Assembly (NCBI GenBank): GCA_949316235.1
Contig: OX438750.1
Coordinates: 20,772,865 to 20,836,864 of the forward strand
Length of the DNA stretch: 64,000 nt
Direction: 5' to 3'
DNA from: Oegoconia quadripuncta
Lineage: Eukaryota > Arthropoda > Insecta > Lepidoptera > Autostichidae
The notes under the pieces were generated by a model that was not told where the DNA came from, made no database searches, and saw nothing but the letters and a program-made list of their open reading frames with translations. This document shows, in pieces, positions 24,644-36,800 of this stretch; the first letter of the stretch is position 1, and every line of letters begins with the position of its first letter. Both the position numbers and the translations under genes were made by a program.

Positions 24644-27600
24644 TTGGGCTTAGTTGGGATTGCTACTGTATAACATTTTACTTTTTTAATCCCTGACGAA
24701 GGACACCTTTTTTAAGATTCAACCACAGGGAAGCCATGGCAATATTTAAAAAAAAAACATACGTGTACATACCTACGGGTGAATTGAGAACCTCCTCCTC
24801 GTTAAAACATTTATATGGAAACTTGTTAACGAACTTGGCCACATAGATTCTTACTTTGCTAACAATCATTATAGGCATTTGAGTAGCAATGTTGTAATGA
24901 TAGATATACTTGCACTGAAGATGATTTTTTCTTGATCTGCGATTGCTATAGACAGCTGCTTGACAGACAAGAGTCACCATGAGTAACATGGTGTACTACC
25001 CAGTGTACTTAACTAATATAATATATTGTTGTAGATCTATTTATGAATATTGCATGCAAACCAGTGCTGTAAACGATATAACTTCTACGTGGCAGATAAT
25101 GATCAACATAGAATTATTGTAAATAGTTGTGTACACCTTAAGTGTAGCGAAACTAAATCGCAGATTATTTTTGGCAGCAATCTGCGGTAGAGGTAACATT
25201 TGGCAAAACCAGACAACTAAACGTATCTAAGCGTGTACATTTTCAACTCTACGCATTATCTTTTCACTTTTATTTAAGTGCATTGTCCCACCATCGTTAT
25301 CACAAATGGTTCTCCACAACAGGGATTATATTTTAAGCTCGCAACTAAAGTTTACCAACGAGTGCGGCGCAATTTCCAGAAGGAACACTTACGAACAAAG
25401 ATGGAAACCAAACAAAATTCTGAACAAACACAATAAAGACCTTTTACGAACTTTCACTTGCAACTCCAGAAAACTTGAAACAACTTTTCTGTCTCTGTAC
25501 CTACATGAATAAGCGTATTACTCTATACAAAACAAACGAATCCTCATTTACGCTCCATTTGTGGGTCCTAAATAGATTAGGGGTTCTAATTTAGAAGTTC
25601 TTACAAAAGGGCAGCTATTTGGGCTCAGAGGCAATACGTGTCTATTTCCACAAAAAGAGGTTATTCTGTATTCTGTTGAGCTCTTGTGGGTCATCAGCGT
25701 ACCTACCTACTGAAAATTATTTTCACATTTGTGGCTTCTCCTTATATTAGTGGTATCTACATAGGATCATTACATAAAATTTATGCATGTTTATTTAAAA
25801 ATCCAGCCACTCGAATGTCATCCATAATATATACTGATAACGCGTCTGTTAATCTCACGTTATCGACAAGCCTGTCACATGCTACAGCTTGTTACATTAT
25901 CCTCCATTCAACATTACATATAGCGGCGATTTTTCGTTAACAATGTTCTCGGTGAATGCGGAAATCCACTCACGATATGACTGCGAGAGAAAACAAGCTG
26001 CAAAACGTATTGTATTGTGTTGGAGAGACCAGGAAATTCTAGTAGCAATGGTGATATTGAAAGTAGCGTTTGATCATGAATATTGCAAACATTCGTTACT
26101 ATTGCTGCTTTTATGCAACTTTAGGGGATATTGGTATTTGAAAGCGATAAAAATGCAATGCAAATAATTGCCACTACGATAAAATGGTAATTCCATAAAT
26201 GCCTGACTTTGTTTCTTTATCCTTACATTACGTTGTTGTGTTGTACAGATGATTTCCCTTTCCGAAGCGGTGGTAGCTTAAAAATGCTGACTGAGCGAAA
26301 AATGCTTAGCCCTATTTTTATTTCCAATAGATTTAAATTGACATTCAACAAATGATATCATGTATCTTGAAAGAATACATGATATCATTTGTTCTTGAAG
26401 AAATCTTGAAGTTTGAAGTTTGAAGTTTGTGGAGCATCAGAATTACTTATAAATGTTTTGCACAAGGATAGATGAAGGGTACTTTTTACAACGGGAAATA
26501 AATAATAATCCACGCAGACAGAATCCAGTTATTGTAAAAAAAAATAAAGGTTTTGGATATGAATGATGAATTCACGAATGACTGACGTCATAATAGGTTG
26601 GGTACGTAGCTGGGGGCCAAGTAATTGGTGTGTTTGTCAGGCATTATTATTGAAATGTCTGAACCTTTGTCAAAACATTCCTTTGTTCTTAATTTAGTCA
26701 CAGTGCTCTATCGCTTTAGCTTTCCTTTTATAACGGCCTCAAACTCTAATTTGAAACCACATTGAAGACGAAGCGAGTACAGTCCTTTCAATCTGAAGCC
26801 TTTGACTGCTAAATGACTTTGGATGAAATTGATTTGGCCCGTCAAAGCTATTATAGTGGAAAACGGACACGTATTCTGGTATAATTTAGGTACGTTTGCG
26901 ACACAATGGCTAGTTAAGCGTCGGTAATTTATTTATGTCTGCCCGTACAGAGACATCTTGGCGCTATCTAAACTACCTCGGGACCTCGCAATGATCAATC
27001 ATTCCCTTGGGATCTGTTTTCGCACGTTGTACCTACCCACACGTGAATAATCTACGGATATTTCCTTTATTAGTATATTGTATTATACTACGCGACATTA
27101 AGGACGTAGCATTAGAGATAATGTTGACGTGAGAGGCCAGATCCCCTATTAGACCTTCCCGTTTCTATGTTAGTGTGATTGCATATTCAGCAGGTCCTTT
27201 TGGCACTAAAACCTACGTCTTCTTTTTAGGTATTTACTCAAAAATATACCTATTACGTCTATACGTAGCGAAAATAAAGAATGACCATAACCAAAAATTG
27301 TTATGATATTCTAGTTTTTACCTAAAATAAGTAAAATTTACAAGTGGAGGAGTATCTCGGAATTAAAAAAAATGTTGTTTTCAAGTTAGCATCGCAATAT
27401 ATGTGTATAGTCGACGGCATGACGACTGTAACACATAAATAAGCTGGCCGCGCGACGTTACTTGACAGCTCATACTAAAGCGCTAAGTTTGAACGATAAT
27501 AACAAAACTAAACCATTACCAAAAAGGTTATATTAAGCATTTTTCGTATCGCGCTAATGATTTGCATGAAAATTTCCCTAGTATTTTGTAATATTCGTTG

Positions 27601-28837
27601 TAAGCTCGTATGCCATTGGATTTACTATGGTAACAGTCAATCTGTTCTTTGGCATTTACCTGTATTGGTCGACTGGAAGAGATCCCTATAAGTCCGCCTT
27701 AGTACTTAATTTTAAATTAGGTACCTAGTCATAATAATTTTGAGTACAATAAAGCGTTTACAAATAAACAACCGCATTTCCCGGTTTTGCCCAGCTAAAC
27801 CCAAATCTAGACAACCAAAAACGATCCCGTAAAACCGTAGTAAAATAGCGCGATCGGCCTCCTGCTTACGTATGATAGATATATTACGGTCGTAATGGTC
27901 GTATGTACATATTTAAGAAAACGTAATAATAAATTTAAAAGAACATCGGTTATTAAGAAATATATAAATTTTATAATGATATATTATTATACAAGTTCAT
28001 GCTAGTTGTTTACACAAAGTCAATGTTGACGCTAATTGTATATTTTAAAGGATTGCAGCTGATTGGTAGGCCGGTAGGATTTTTTAGCGTTGCCTGGACC
28101 CTGGTAAGAATGCTCTGCCCAAAAGGTTCCGGTAGAGATCCAACAGTTACCTTGTAAATAAATTCAAAACAGAGATAAAACAAAAACTTCTACAAAAGAC
28201 TATAATAAAATTTCTGATTATTACAACGATAAGAAGGCTTTGCGGTCAGGGAAAAAAACTCAGCGATACTAGGCTGTTTGTCGCAATTGTAAAATTATTT
28301 TGCCTTTTGTAAAGTTCAGACATGTAAAATATATCTCGTTATTGTGGGTTTTCTTGACGATGATGATGAACCGATGAAGATTTATAGAACCGACCAAGTG
28401 AATGTCGGGGTTTGGCAATGGATGTACTGTATTATTGGTACCTTTTTGATATAAAATATGTAGTTTAAAAACATAAAAAGACACGCTACATTTCCAACAA
28501 CCATCCTGGCTCCATCATCAAATCGTCGACACCAAGTATAATATATTGGACTCGTCAAAACGAATCATATGAGCCCAAACTCGAGGGGTTTACTAGTAGC
28601 CACTGAAGAGTTTCACCATCCACGTCCTGGCTCCATCATCGGATCAGCTCCAAAATACCAAATTATGGTATTGTCATCAGAATTACACATACTTACAAAG
28701 TTTTATTTCAATACGACAATTAGAAGATTAAATTAACTTTCTTAATTTTCCTTTCATCCGGTTGAAATCAAATTTACCGGTTGTAAATTGAAATTAAAAT
28801 CTGTCTGTATGAGGGTAACCATTTTCTACAATTAAAT
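24644..28837. other. Gene-free stretch with LINE remnants
   Basis: At 26246-26370 is a copy of the CR1/Jockey-like LINE 3' UTR (GATGATTTCCCTTTCCGAAG, then TTTAAATTGACATTCAAC). It is followed by a short hairpin formed by ATGATATCATGTATCTTGAA and its inverted copy ATACATGATATCAT at about 26350-26395. At 28096-28262 is a decayed LINE ORF2 C-terminus whose translation is similar to that at 22890-22975. No host gene is supported. Frames at 24678-24989, 25686-26167 and 28269-28484 lack recognisable features. Confidence 0.5.
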
Positions 28838-29077
28838 TGAATTATTATATTTTTTATTGCACCTAAACATTACGTATAACATTGTACAAACGATAGGTTA
28901 TGTATTAGTATTATTACATAAATTAAAGGGTCTATACGTATAGAGTTACTTAAAATGACTTGGCCGATGTCAAATCCTCCTCAAATATTCATGATGTCAC
29001 AGTAACTTGACTAGGCATGTGTCGTTTGTACAATGTTATACGTAATGTTTAGGTGCAATAAAAAATATAATAATTCA
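28838..29077. mobile_element. 240-bp MITE with perfect 56-bp terminal inverted repeats
   Basis: Positions 28838-28893 (starting TGAATTATTATATTTTTTAT and including TTACGTATAACATTGTACAAACGA) are the exact reverse complement of 29022-29077 as far as I compared. The 128-bp interior is non-coding. The superfamily is not assigned and no target duplication is clearly readable. The arm identity suggests a recent insertion. Confidence 0.85.
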
Positions 29078-32000
29078 TTTTGGATTTTCCTTTTGAATTA
29101 TTATTTAAAGTTACATAACAATACTTATGTTAAATTTATTGATATACAACATCATTATAATGTAGGACATCACTAGGTAAAGTACTCAAAGTAGGTCAAA
29201 CGGGATGCAAAGAACACTAACCGTGGCCTTTAAGAATCTGAAGATACGACTACCTTTATTTCTAGCAAAGCTGTTCATAAAAGCGCATAATAAATCTTTT
29301 TGATAGCAGTTACATCAAAGATCCGCATAAAAGAAACAAGACGGCAAAAAGAGGGATAGTAATGGCTTCCTGCAGCGTGAGCATAGAGGCAGAAAATATC
29401 TGTACCTACTACATACACTTCGTGAATGAAGCACGAAAATAATATCCTCACATGATCTCGCCCACGACGACATCGCTATAAAATATACGTTTTACTAGAC
29501 GTAAATTATTTTTCATTCATAAATTATTCCGGTCTAACACATTCCTTTGCATACTAATAACACAGAACCGAGAAATAAAACAAATTGTATGATAAAACGA
29601 AATCACATTCGGACTGGGCACGAATTGTAGTACAGGCATTGTTGGAGTATACTTTGGAATTCGTTTCGCTAATTAAAATAACACTTCTTCTCATAAAATT
29701 GGCAATTTCAATGCAAATGGTGTACCTACCGCGACAGCTTTAAAAATTGAAAACGATGTGGAAAGCAATTGTGGTAACCACAATTAGGTCGCTTGATAAC
29801 ACATTCGCGTTGAATGGTGCCCAATTCCGATACCCAATATAGATTTTCGTTCCGCAAAAGAACTTGGGGGATGCAATAAACATTTCGTACGGATCATTTG
29901 GACTTTATTAAGTGGAAATACAGCTTGATGGCGGATCGAGCCGGCATCATGCCTCGGAATCTGTGCAATTTCATTGCTCTTTATGTAGCGAATGTTCCCC
30001 TGAATGCCCTAAGGCCGGGTCTCCGCCGCTCATTGATACCGCTTACTCGAATTATCACAAACCACCTGTTCGCGACAAGACTGATAGTTAATCACAGTCC
30101 ACAAGAGTACCCCTTGCCCATACGTCAAGTAATATTAGATATTAGCATTAATGTTTTCAGAGTACTATGAATGTAATAAGAATAACAAACGAAACATAAT
30201 TTGGTAAGAAATGATTCAGTTGTTGGCCGCAAATCTCCGCTTCGCTGAAATTGGGATTATCTAATAACATGGGCGGACACGATGAGGGGGCGAACTGGGA
30301 CAAAATGAGATGTATTGCGTGCCGAGTAAATAGAAATATTCCATTTCATGTACAGTTGACTACTTTATAGTCAAAATACAAGTTGAGAGACGCGATAAAA
30401 TTGCGATTATATCGCCAACGAGTTTGGAACCGTGCCCGTCGCTAGCAAAATAACATGGTGTGATCCTCAAGCTGTCTACTTTACCTAATGCTCGATAAAT
30501 TGTACTCAATGCAAAAGACACAAAACAAGTTACAAGTTACTAACGCGTTACAATGGAAACATCCTGATAGATATGCACTAAAAGCGTGTAATGATTTGCG
30601 AGCACCAATCATGATCGCTGTTTTATGTGCTCCGAGAAGTAACATTGCCAATTTCATTCCATCTGAAATACATACTTATGTTGTATTTGTAAGTTACATC
30701 TATGGTTTACATAAAAATAGCATAACTGCAGTTTGCACTTCTGTTGAAGGAAAGATTTGAATACGATACAGTTTTATTGTCTTGAGCTTTGGCAACATTT
30801 CAAGATTATACTAACATCAAGTTTGTTTAGCTTTTCCTAAATTATCCGACAATAGCGTCTGTATTTTGTATCGAATAGAGTTACCTAGTTCTGTTTTCGC
30901 TAATTGTGTGTTGTTTACTCTATACGAAATGGAAATCTACACATGAAAGTGCATGTTCAGTAGGTAGGTACACGGTTTGGTCGGTAGCAGCGTTTATCAA
31001 TATCCTCCTGGAGAACTACAACTACACCATCTTGCAGAAGTCTGCTGCCAAACAACAATGTTCTCTGTATTATTGTCATCCGGTTGTTTAGGATAGATAA
31101 CCAGTTCTCCAAATAAGTTGGGGTGCTAAGAACCCCCAATATATGTGATTGAGGTAAAGCATAAAAGAAACGGTTAAAACTAACTTTGAGTAATGAAACA
31201 AGGTTTTGATTCCTTTTGAACAGGTTTAATTGTCTAGCAGATGTGTAAGTAAGTGTATTAACATTGACACGCACCCGGGAGATAAATGTTAACTGGGTAA
31301 CACTGTCATGTCATCTGAGAACAGTGAAGGGTTCTTCTCTATTGGATCGTTGAACAAGTCCTTATTCAAATTTTCATCCATCATTAATTTAATCCATCAT
31401 AAAACTTTAAAGCTCAGTGTATTCAGTGTCACGTCACGTTTTACGATCTGTCAGTGACGTGACACCTCTACGGCTGTTACCGTCGTCCCCTGCCTGTCGG
31501 ATCCGTCTGGGACGGAACGTGTTTCCATCAAAGTGACGTGACGACTGTGTCTTTCGATAAATCTTTCTTTAAAATAATGCAATTTCAGTGTAGTGAAAGA
31601 CGATGAAATAAGAAGGTACGCCAACTACTCATGCTTTTGCGATTTCTTATAGGAGGATTTTCTGTAATCGCAAAGCAATATCACAAATTCTGTGATTACT
31701 CCAACTTGTTCGAAAATTATACTAATTATAAAATTGGCACGTTCAAAATGAAGTCAAAGTCAAGTCAAAGTGACAAAATGCTTTAATTTGTAGGTACATT
31801 GAGTACTTAAAATTTAGAGTATTAAAATATTTTAAATTTTTTAAGCTACTGCTTGTTCAAAATGCAAATTTCCTATGAGAAAAACAAGCAAGAGACTCCA
31901 GGGGTTTTTACAAACAAATAGGTTTTTACATTTTATTATTAATTGTGAAATAGACTGGAATGCAAACGAGCTGGTTATGTCCACGGATGTCTATCATCTA

Positions 32001-32799
32001 AATAGTCTGATATTTTATAAAGTTAAAACAGTTGTGCTTTATTTTTTAATTGTTTTTACAATTTGGGACGTTCATAATAATATCTTTAAACGCATTGTTG
32101 AATATTTGCAAAAAGTGACATGAAATAGGAAGCAAATTAATGAATTTTAACAGTTTCTCCGTGCTTATTTTTTAATTTTCATTTTCGTATAAGACGGAAA
32201 TTTGTGTCGGAAATGACAGAAATTCCGACGTTGCCAGCTCGTAGGGTCGGTTTGCTGTTAAGAGGAAAAGCGAAATTCAATTCAGACGCTGGGATGAAAA
32301 AATCGAGGAGGCTGCTTGTAGGATGTGTGGATTATGGACAGAATGGAGAAGACTGGCCTTTGCCTAAAGGCGGCTGATACTGAGTTTGTTTTAAAATATA
32401 CTACACTAAAATATTTGCTGAATATTCTTGCTTATTGATACATTCAAAATTTAAATAAACTAGCGTCGACGGTCCCCTAAAATTGTTAATTGAATAATTT
32501 ATTTGCATAATAACATCCATAACAAGGATTCGTGGATTTGCAATGGCGTATTATGTAAATAAACAGTAATGGCAAACCATTCCAATGTTTTATCATATAT
32601 ACCTAGAGATACGAACAATCAAAATCTTATTTTCTCTTGTTTAATGTATGATGATTAACATTGTGTATCAGCGATTAGCGTTACAACATCCACGGGAAGA
32701 GACGAGTTGATCCTATTCTACTTTGTTGTGAAACACACGATTGATCACAGAGGGGTTAAGCTCACAAAAAAATCTGCGACCGCTAACCAGCCCTGCATG
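29078..32799. other. Gene-free stretch
   Basis: No supportable gene. The frames at 29898-30170, 30488-30760, 30957-31274 and 31875-32123 show no domain I recognise. A cluster of TGACGTG motifs in inverted arrangement lies at 31426-31465. CAAAGTCAAGTCAAAG at about 31754-31770 resembles a LINE 3' end in minus orientation. A degraded dispersed repeat (ACATCCACGGGAAGAGACG) lies near 32685-32760. Confidence 0.45.
31426..31465. promoter_or_regulatory. Inverted pair of TGACGTG/CRE-like motifs
   Basis: GTGTCACGTCAC at 31426-31437 and GTGACGTGACAC at 31454-31465 are exact reverse complements around a 16-bp spacer. A third AGTGACGTGACG follows near 31541-31552. TGACGTGA-type sites are bound by bZIP (CREB/ATF-like) factors in animals. 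That a real regulatory element sits here is inference; the palindrome could also be chance or a repeat remnant. Confidence 0.35.
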
Positions 32800-33080
32800 G
32801 GCATAAATAAATAAATAAATATCCTTAGACCTACACACAGCGCCGCCTAGTTCCACAGTAAGCAACTATAAGCTTGTGTTGTGGATACCAGATGGTTGAT
32901 ATACTACATAAATACATTTTTTTTTGTAAATAAATACTTATTATGAATGAAAACATCCATAATTCAGGTACACATGTCTGTATTCACCACACAAACATAT
33001 GCCCCTAGCGGGATTCGAACCCCCAACCTTTTGGTATAGTGGTCAGCGTTGCTAACCACTACACCAAACAGGTCGTCAAA
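32800..33080 (-). repeat. tRNA-headed SINE, family B, best-preserved copy, minus orientation
   Basis: On the minus strand the element starts with a tRNA-like head: TTTGGTGTAGTGGTTAGCAA (A-box region) and GGGGGTTCGAATCCCGC (B box) at about 33008-33075. The body has GTTTGTGTGGTGAATACAG and CTGAATTATGGATGTTTTC, and a distal part with CAACACAAGCTTATAG. The tail is an (AAAT)n run at 32803-32823. The intact A and B boxes make this a pol III-transcribable SINE head. The anticodon-like region does not make a convincing functional tRNA. Confidence 0.8.
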
Positions 33081-33762
33081 CAGATGTGGGAGATGTGGGA
33101 AATGTGGAAAATGATGCAAATAGTGCCGTATGTCCAACAGTGGGCGTCTTTCAGCTGATATGGTGATGATGAGTGCCGTATGAGAGGTTTATTTCCAACA
33201 TTAGATTTCTATGGATGTTGATGAGTGTTTGTAGTGACATTCTGAACCTTAGAATTGATTGTACCTATACATAGGTAGGTAGTATGTTATAGGAATTACT
33301 TGAATTGGACCCAACTTTACTTCTCATGCATAATCAATGATTAACAGTCTATTTATATCTTAGGGAATTAGTAAGTCTGCAACACGAGATAAGCTTGGAT
33401 AACCGGTATCCAACAAACAATACATGACAGACAAGCTCCTCAAATAGAGGATTAAGGACGCCCCACTCTGTTTAGGTATGGAAATAATACTCATTTATTT
33501 TACCTATCTATCCAATTACTATAACATCTTTATAAGGACATACAAGACTAATATGTTGTGGCTGCTATACCTAATACACAATATAAAACCTAAATTCTAA
33601 AGTCACTGTCCGTCTGGTTGTTACTTCTTCACGATTAAACCTCTGAACGGATCGCATTAAAATTTGGTAAAGGGGTAACCTGGTGAAGTTCATAGCCTAC
33701 TTTTTATCCTGAAAAATGTCTGCAATAAAGTATGTCCACGCGGGTGAAGCCGCAGGCGGATA
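33081..33762. other. Spacer with repeat fragments upstream of the LINE insertion
   Basis: At 33125-33175 is GTCCAACAGTGGGCGTCTTTC and GATATGGTGATGATGA, resembling the 3' terminus of lepidopteran RTE LINEs. At about 33620-33770 is a CTAG-type short element (CACGCGGGTGAAGCCGC, AGGCGGATAGC). The LINE at 33777 inserted immediately at the end of that element. No gene. Confidence 0.55.
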
Positions 33763-33776
33763 GCTAATTGCTTCTA
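33763..33776. repeat. Target-site duplication of the LINE, left copy
   Basis: GCTAATTGCTTCTA is present here and again at 39913-39926, directly flanking the element. A 14-bp duplication is in the normal range for target-primed reverse transcription and fixes both element boundaries. Confidence 0.93.
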
Positions 33777-33856
33777 CTTGATACTTGATACTTGATGGTG
33801 GGCTCCCTTTTCCGCATTTAGACTCCTATTCGGTCCATTATGCGTGGGAATGCCAG

Positions 33857-36800
33857 CTAGCTCAGCCAGCCCAGCTCCTTCCAGAAGCACAGAAGTCTCC
33901 TGGGACGTTCACAGGCCTCTCGGAGCGACCTCGGCGTTTTGAGGATTTGTACCCGTTGTGATGCCACTCCCTCGCACTCCAGGATAACGTGGGCGGCTGT
34001 TTCCTCAGCGTTAAGACAGCCTCTGCATATAGGGCTGTCGGTAAAGCTCATTGTATACAAGTGTTTGTTCAGGGGGCAGTGGCCAGTAACCACGCCAACA
34101 ACCATTTTAAGGTCCTGACGGTTAAGGCTGAGTAGGCGTCGTGTTAGTGTAGGCGATAGAGAAGATACCGCCTCCTTTGACTGTCTACAGCTGGTGATAT
34201 TAGTCCATAGGTTATTGTGTTTGTCCTGGGTAATTTTACGCATCCATGTCCTTAACTGGCTGTAAGGAATGGGCAGAAATGGTGCAGGGCCTACGGCTGG
34301 GCTCTCCGAGCCCCGTCTGGCTAATTCGTCTGCAGCATCATTACCCAGTGAGCCGCTATGCCCCTTTATCCATTGTAATGTTACTCGATTTAATACCGAG
34401 GCACATTCCAGAGCAAGGTGACATTCTTGTATTAGCCCAGAGGTAAAGGTATTACTCTCTAGTGCTCGGAGTACGGCCATACTGTCAGAAAGTATTCTGA
34501 TATTGTAATCAGATATCCCTTTCTGAAGGACCGCATTAGCTGCATTAGTAATAGCAATGCATTCACATTGAAAAATAGAGCTATGCTTTCCTAATGCTAG
34601 TGATAGATTAATATTTAGATCGTACGAGAACACACCAGCCCCACTACCGTTGCAGGTTTTGGAGCCATCCGTATAAATCCGGACTTCATGGATGCCCGAG
34701 TGATCTTGTTCGCTTTCATGTAATTGTATTCGGTAGCTTCTACCAAACACTTGTGTCTTGGGGATTCTATCGCAAGGTGCCCCGAAGAGAGGTTGAATTT
34801 CAACAAATCTTCCAAGCACTCTACAGTGTAGCCCCTCGCGGTGATGCCACAGGCCTAACTTTTTAAGCCTTATGGCTGACATAGCTGCTTCCTGTTGGAT
34901 ATGCAGATCCAGAGGCGATATTCCAAGTAGGACTTCCAAGGCTGCTGTCGGTGTCGTGCGCATGCAGCCCGTCACCGCACAGCAGGCGAGTCTTTGGAAT
35001 TTCTGCAGTTTGTTGATAACAGTGCTTAGTTCGGTTCTGGGCCACCAAACTATGGCACCATAAGTTAATATTGGTCTGATTACGGCAGTGTACAGCCATA
35101 GGGTGATTTTGGGTGTAAGACCCCAGTTTTTACCTATTAGCCTCTTACATTGCCAAAAGGTGATACAAGCCTTTTCCAGCTTGTGGTCAATATGTCTGTG
35201 CCAATTCAGCTTACTGTCAAGTATTATGCCCAGATACTTGACTTCCTGTGCTAGGGTCAGACTGGTGTCGAACAATTTAGGTAATCTCAAGTTACCCAAG
35301 TTGCGTTTGTTTGTGAACATGACTAATTCAGTTTTAGACGGGTTCACTGTTAGTTCGTGCTTGTTGCACCATTGTTCGACGATTTTTAAGGCACTGTCCA
35401 TAATGTCACAGAGTGCGCTGTCGACTGGGCCGCTGACTAGGATGGCCAAATCGTCTGCATAGCCCACTGTATATATCCCTCGGGTATTTAGTTGACGAAT
35501 TAGTTCATCAACTACAATATTCCACAGGAGTGGTGATAGAACCCCTCCTTGTGGACAACCCCGAGAGACTACTCCCTTCACGGTTGTGTTTACAGTGAGT
35601 TGAATGGCTCTGTACCGCAGCATACTGTCGATAAAACCGGCAATCGCGCGATCCACACCATGATGTTTTAGGGCCATTCCTATGCTCGTGAAACTAGTTT
35701 TGTCAAAGGCTCCCTCTACATCAATGAAGCAGCCTAAGGTTGATTGTTTACTTGATAATCCGTTCTCGATATATGACACTACACTATGTAGAGCGGATTC
35801 GATTGATTTGCCCATACAGTAAGCGTGTTGGTAAGGGTGTAGTGGATTACAAGCAAGGGAGTGCGTTCTAATGTCCCTATCACATAGCCTCTCCAAAGTC
35901 TTTAATAGAAACGATGTGAGGCTAATGGGTCTGAATGATTTAGGTTGCGTGTAATCACTCTTACCTGGTTTTGGTATAAAAACTATCTTGATTTCTCTCC
36001 ATTGAAGTGGTATGTGACGATACGCGATACATCCCCTATACAGGGTTACCAGATGTACCACGATCGCCTCATCACACCACTTAAGCAGGCCAGGAAATAT
36101 ACCATCCAGGCCAGCTGATTTGAATGGGAGAAAGCTGTTAATTGCCCATTTGACCTTGTCGTAATCGACAACTCTACGGGCTGTAGTCCAGTCCGAGGGC
36201 TCGGGATTGTGACTTAGTTGGTCTGCCCAACTTGGGTTATCCATAATAAGGCACCCCGGAAAATGCGTTTGAAGTAATAACGCACTAGTCTCGGCATCTG
36301 TGTTGGTGAAGGAGCCATCTTGTTTTTTAAGACATCCTATGCCGCGCTCAGGTTCGCTAGAAAGGATATTCTTAACTCTGGCTGCTTGGTTGGTTGTTTC
36401 TATGTTCGTACAGAAGTGCCTCCAGCATTCGCTCTTCCTGAGTCTAATGCGGTTTTTGTATTGCTTTCGGGTCTGTACGTAGTGGTCCCAGTCTTGTTCT
36501 AGTCGAGAGTTTTTTGCTTTGTTAAAGAGTTTTCTTACCTCGCGACGAAGCCTCTCCAATTCCGGGCCCCACCAACTGTGACCAGTCCGGGAGGGTGCCT
36601 GTCGCGGGGTCACGAGGGGACACGTCTGTTCAAAGCAGTTTGTAAGTGTTGATACAAGTTGGTTTAAGTGAGAATCAATCGCCGCGGTGTTGTCATACAT
36701 GGCTGGACTGGTTACCTCGCGCAAGGATTCCCTCGTGAGCCTCCTGTATTCTTGCCGGTTCAGCTTACGAGGGATACGGCGCGGTTCCGCGGGTTTAATG

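Noticed and set aside
33008..33078. Possible functional tRNA gene (minus strand) with clear A and B boxes
   Set aside because: The cloverleaf does not close well, and the sequence continues into a SINE body with other copies in the window; it is the SINE head.
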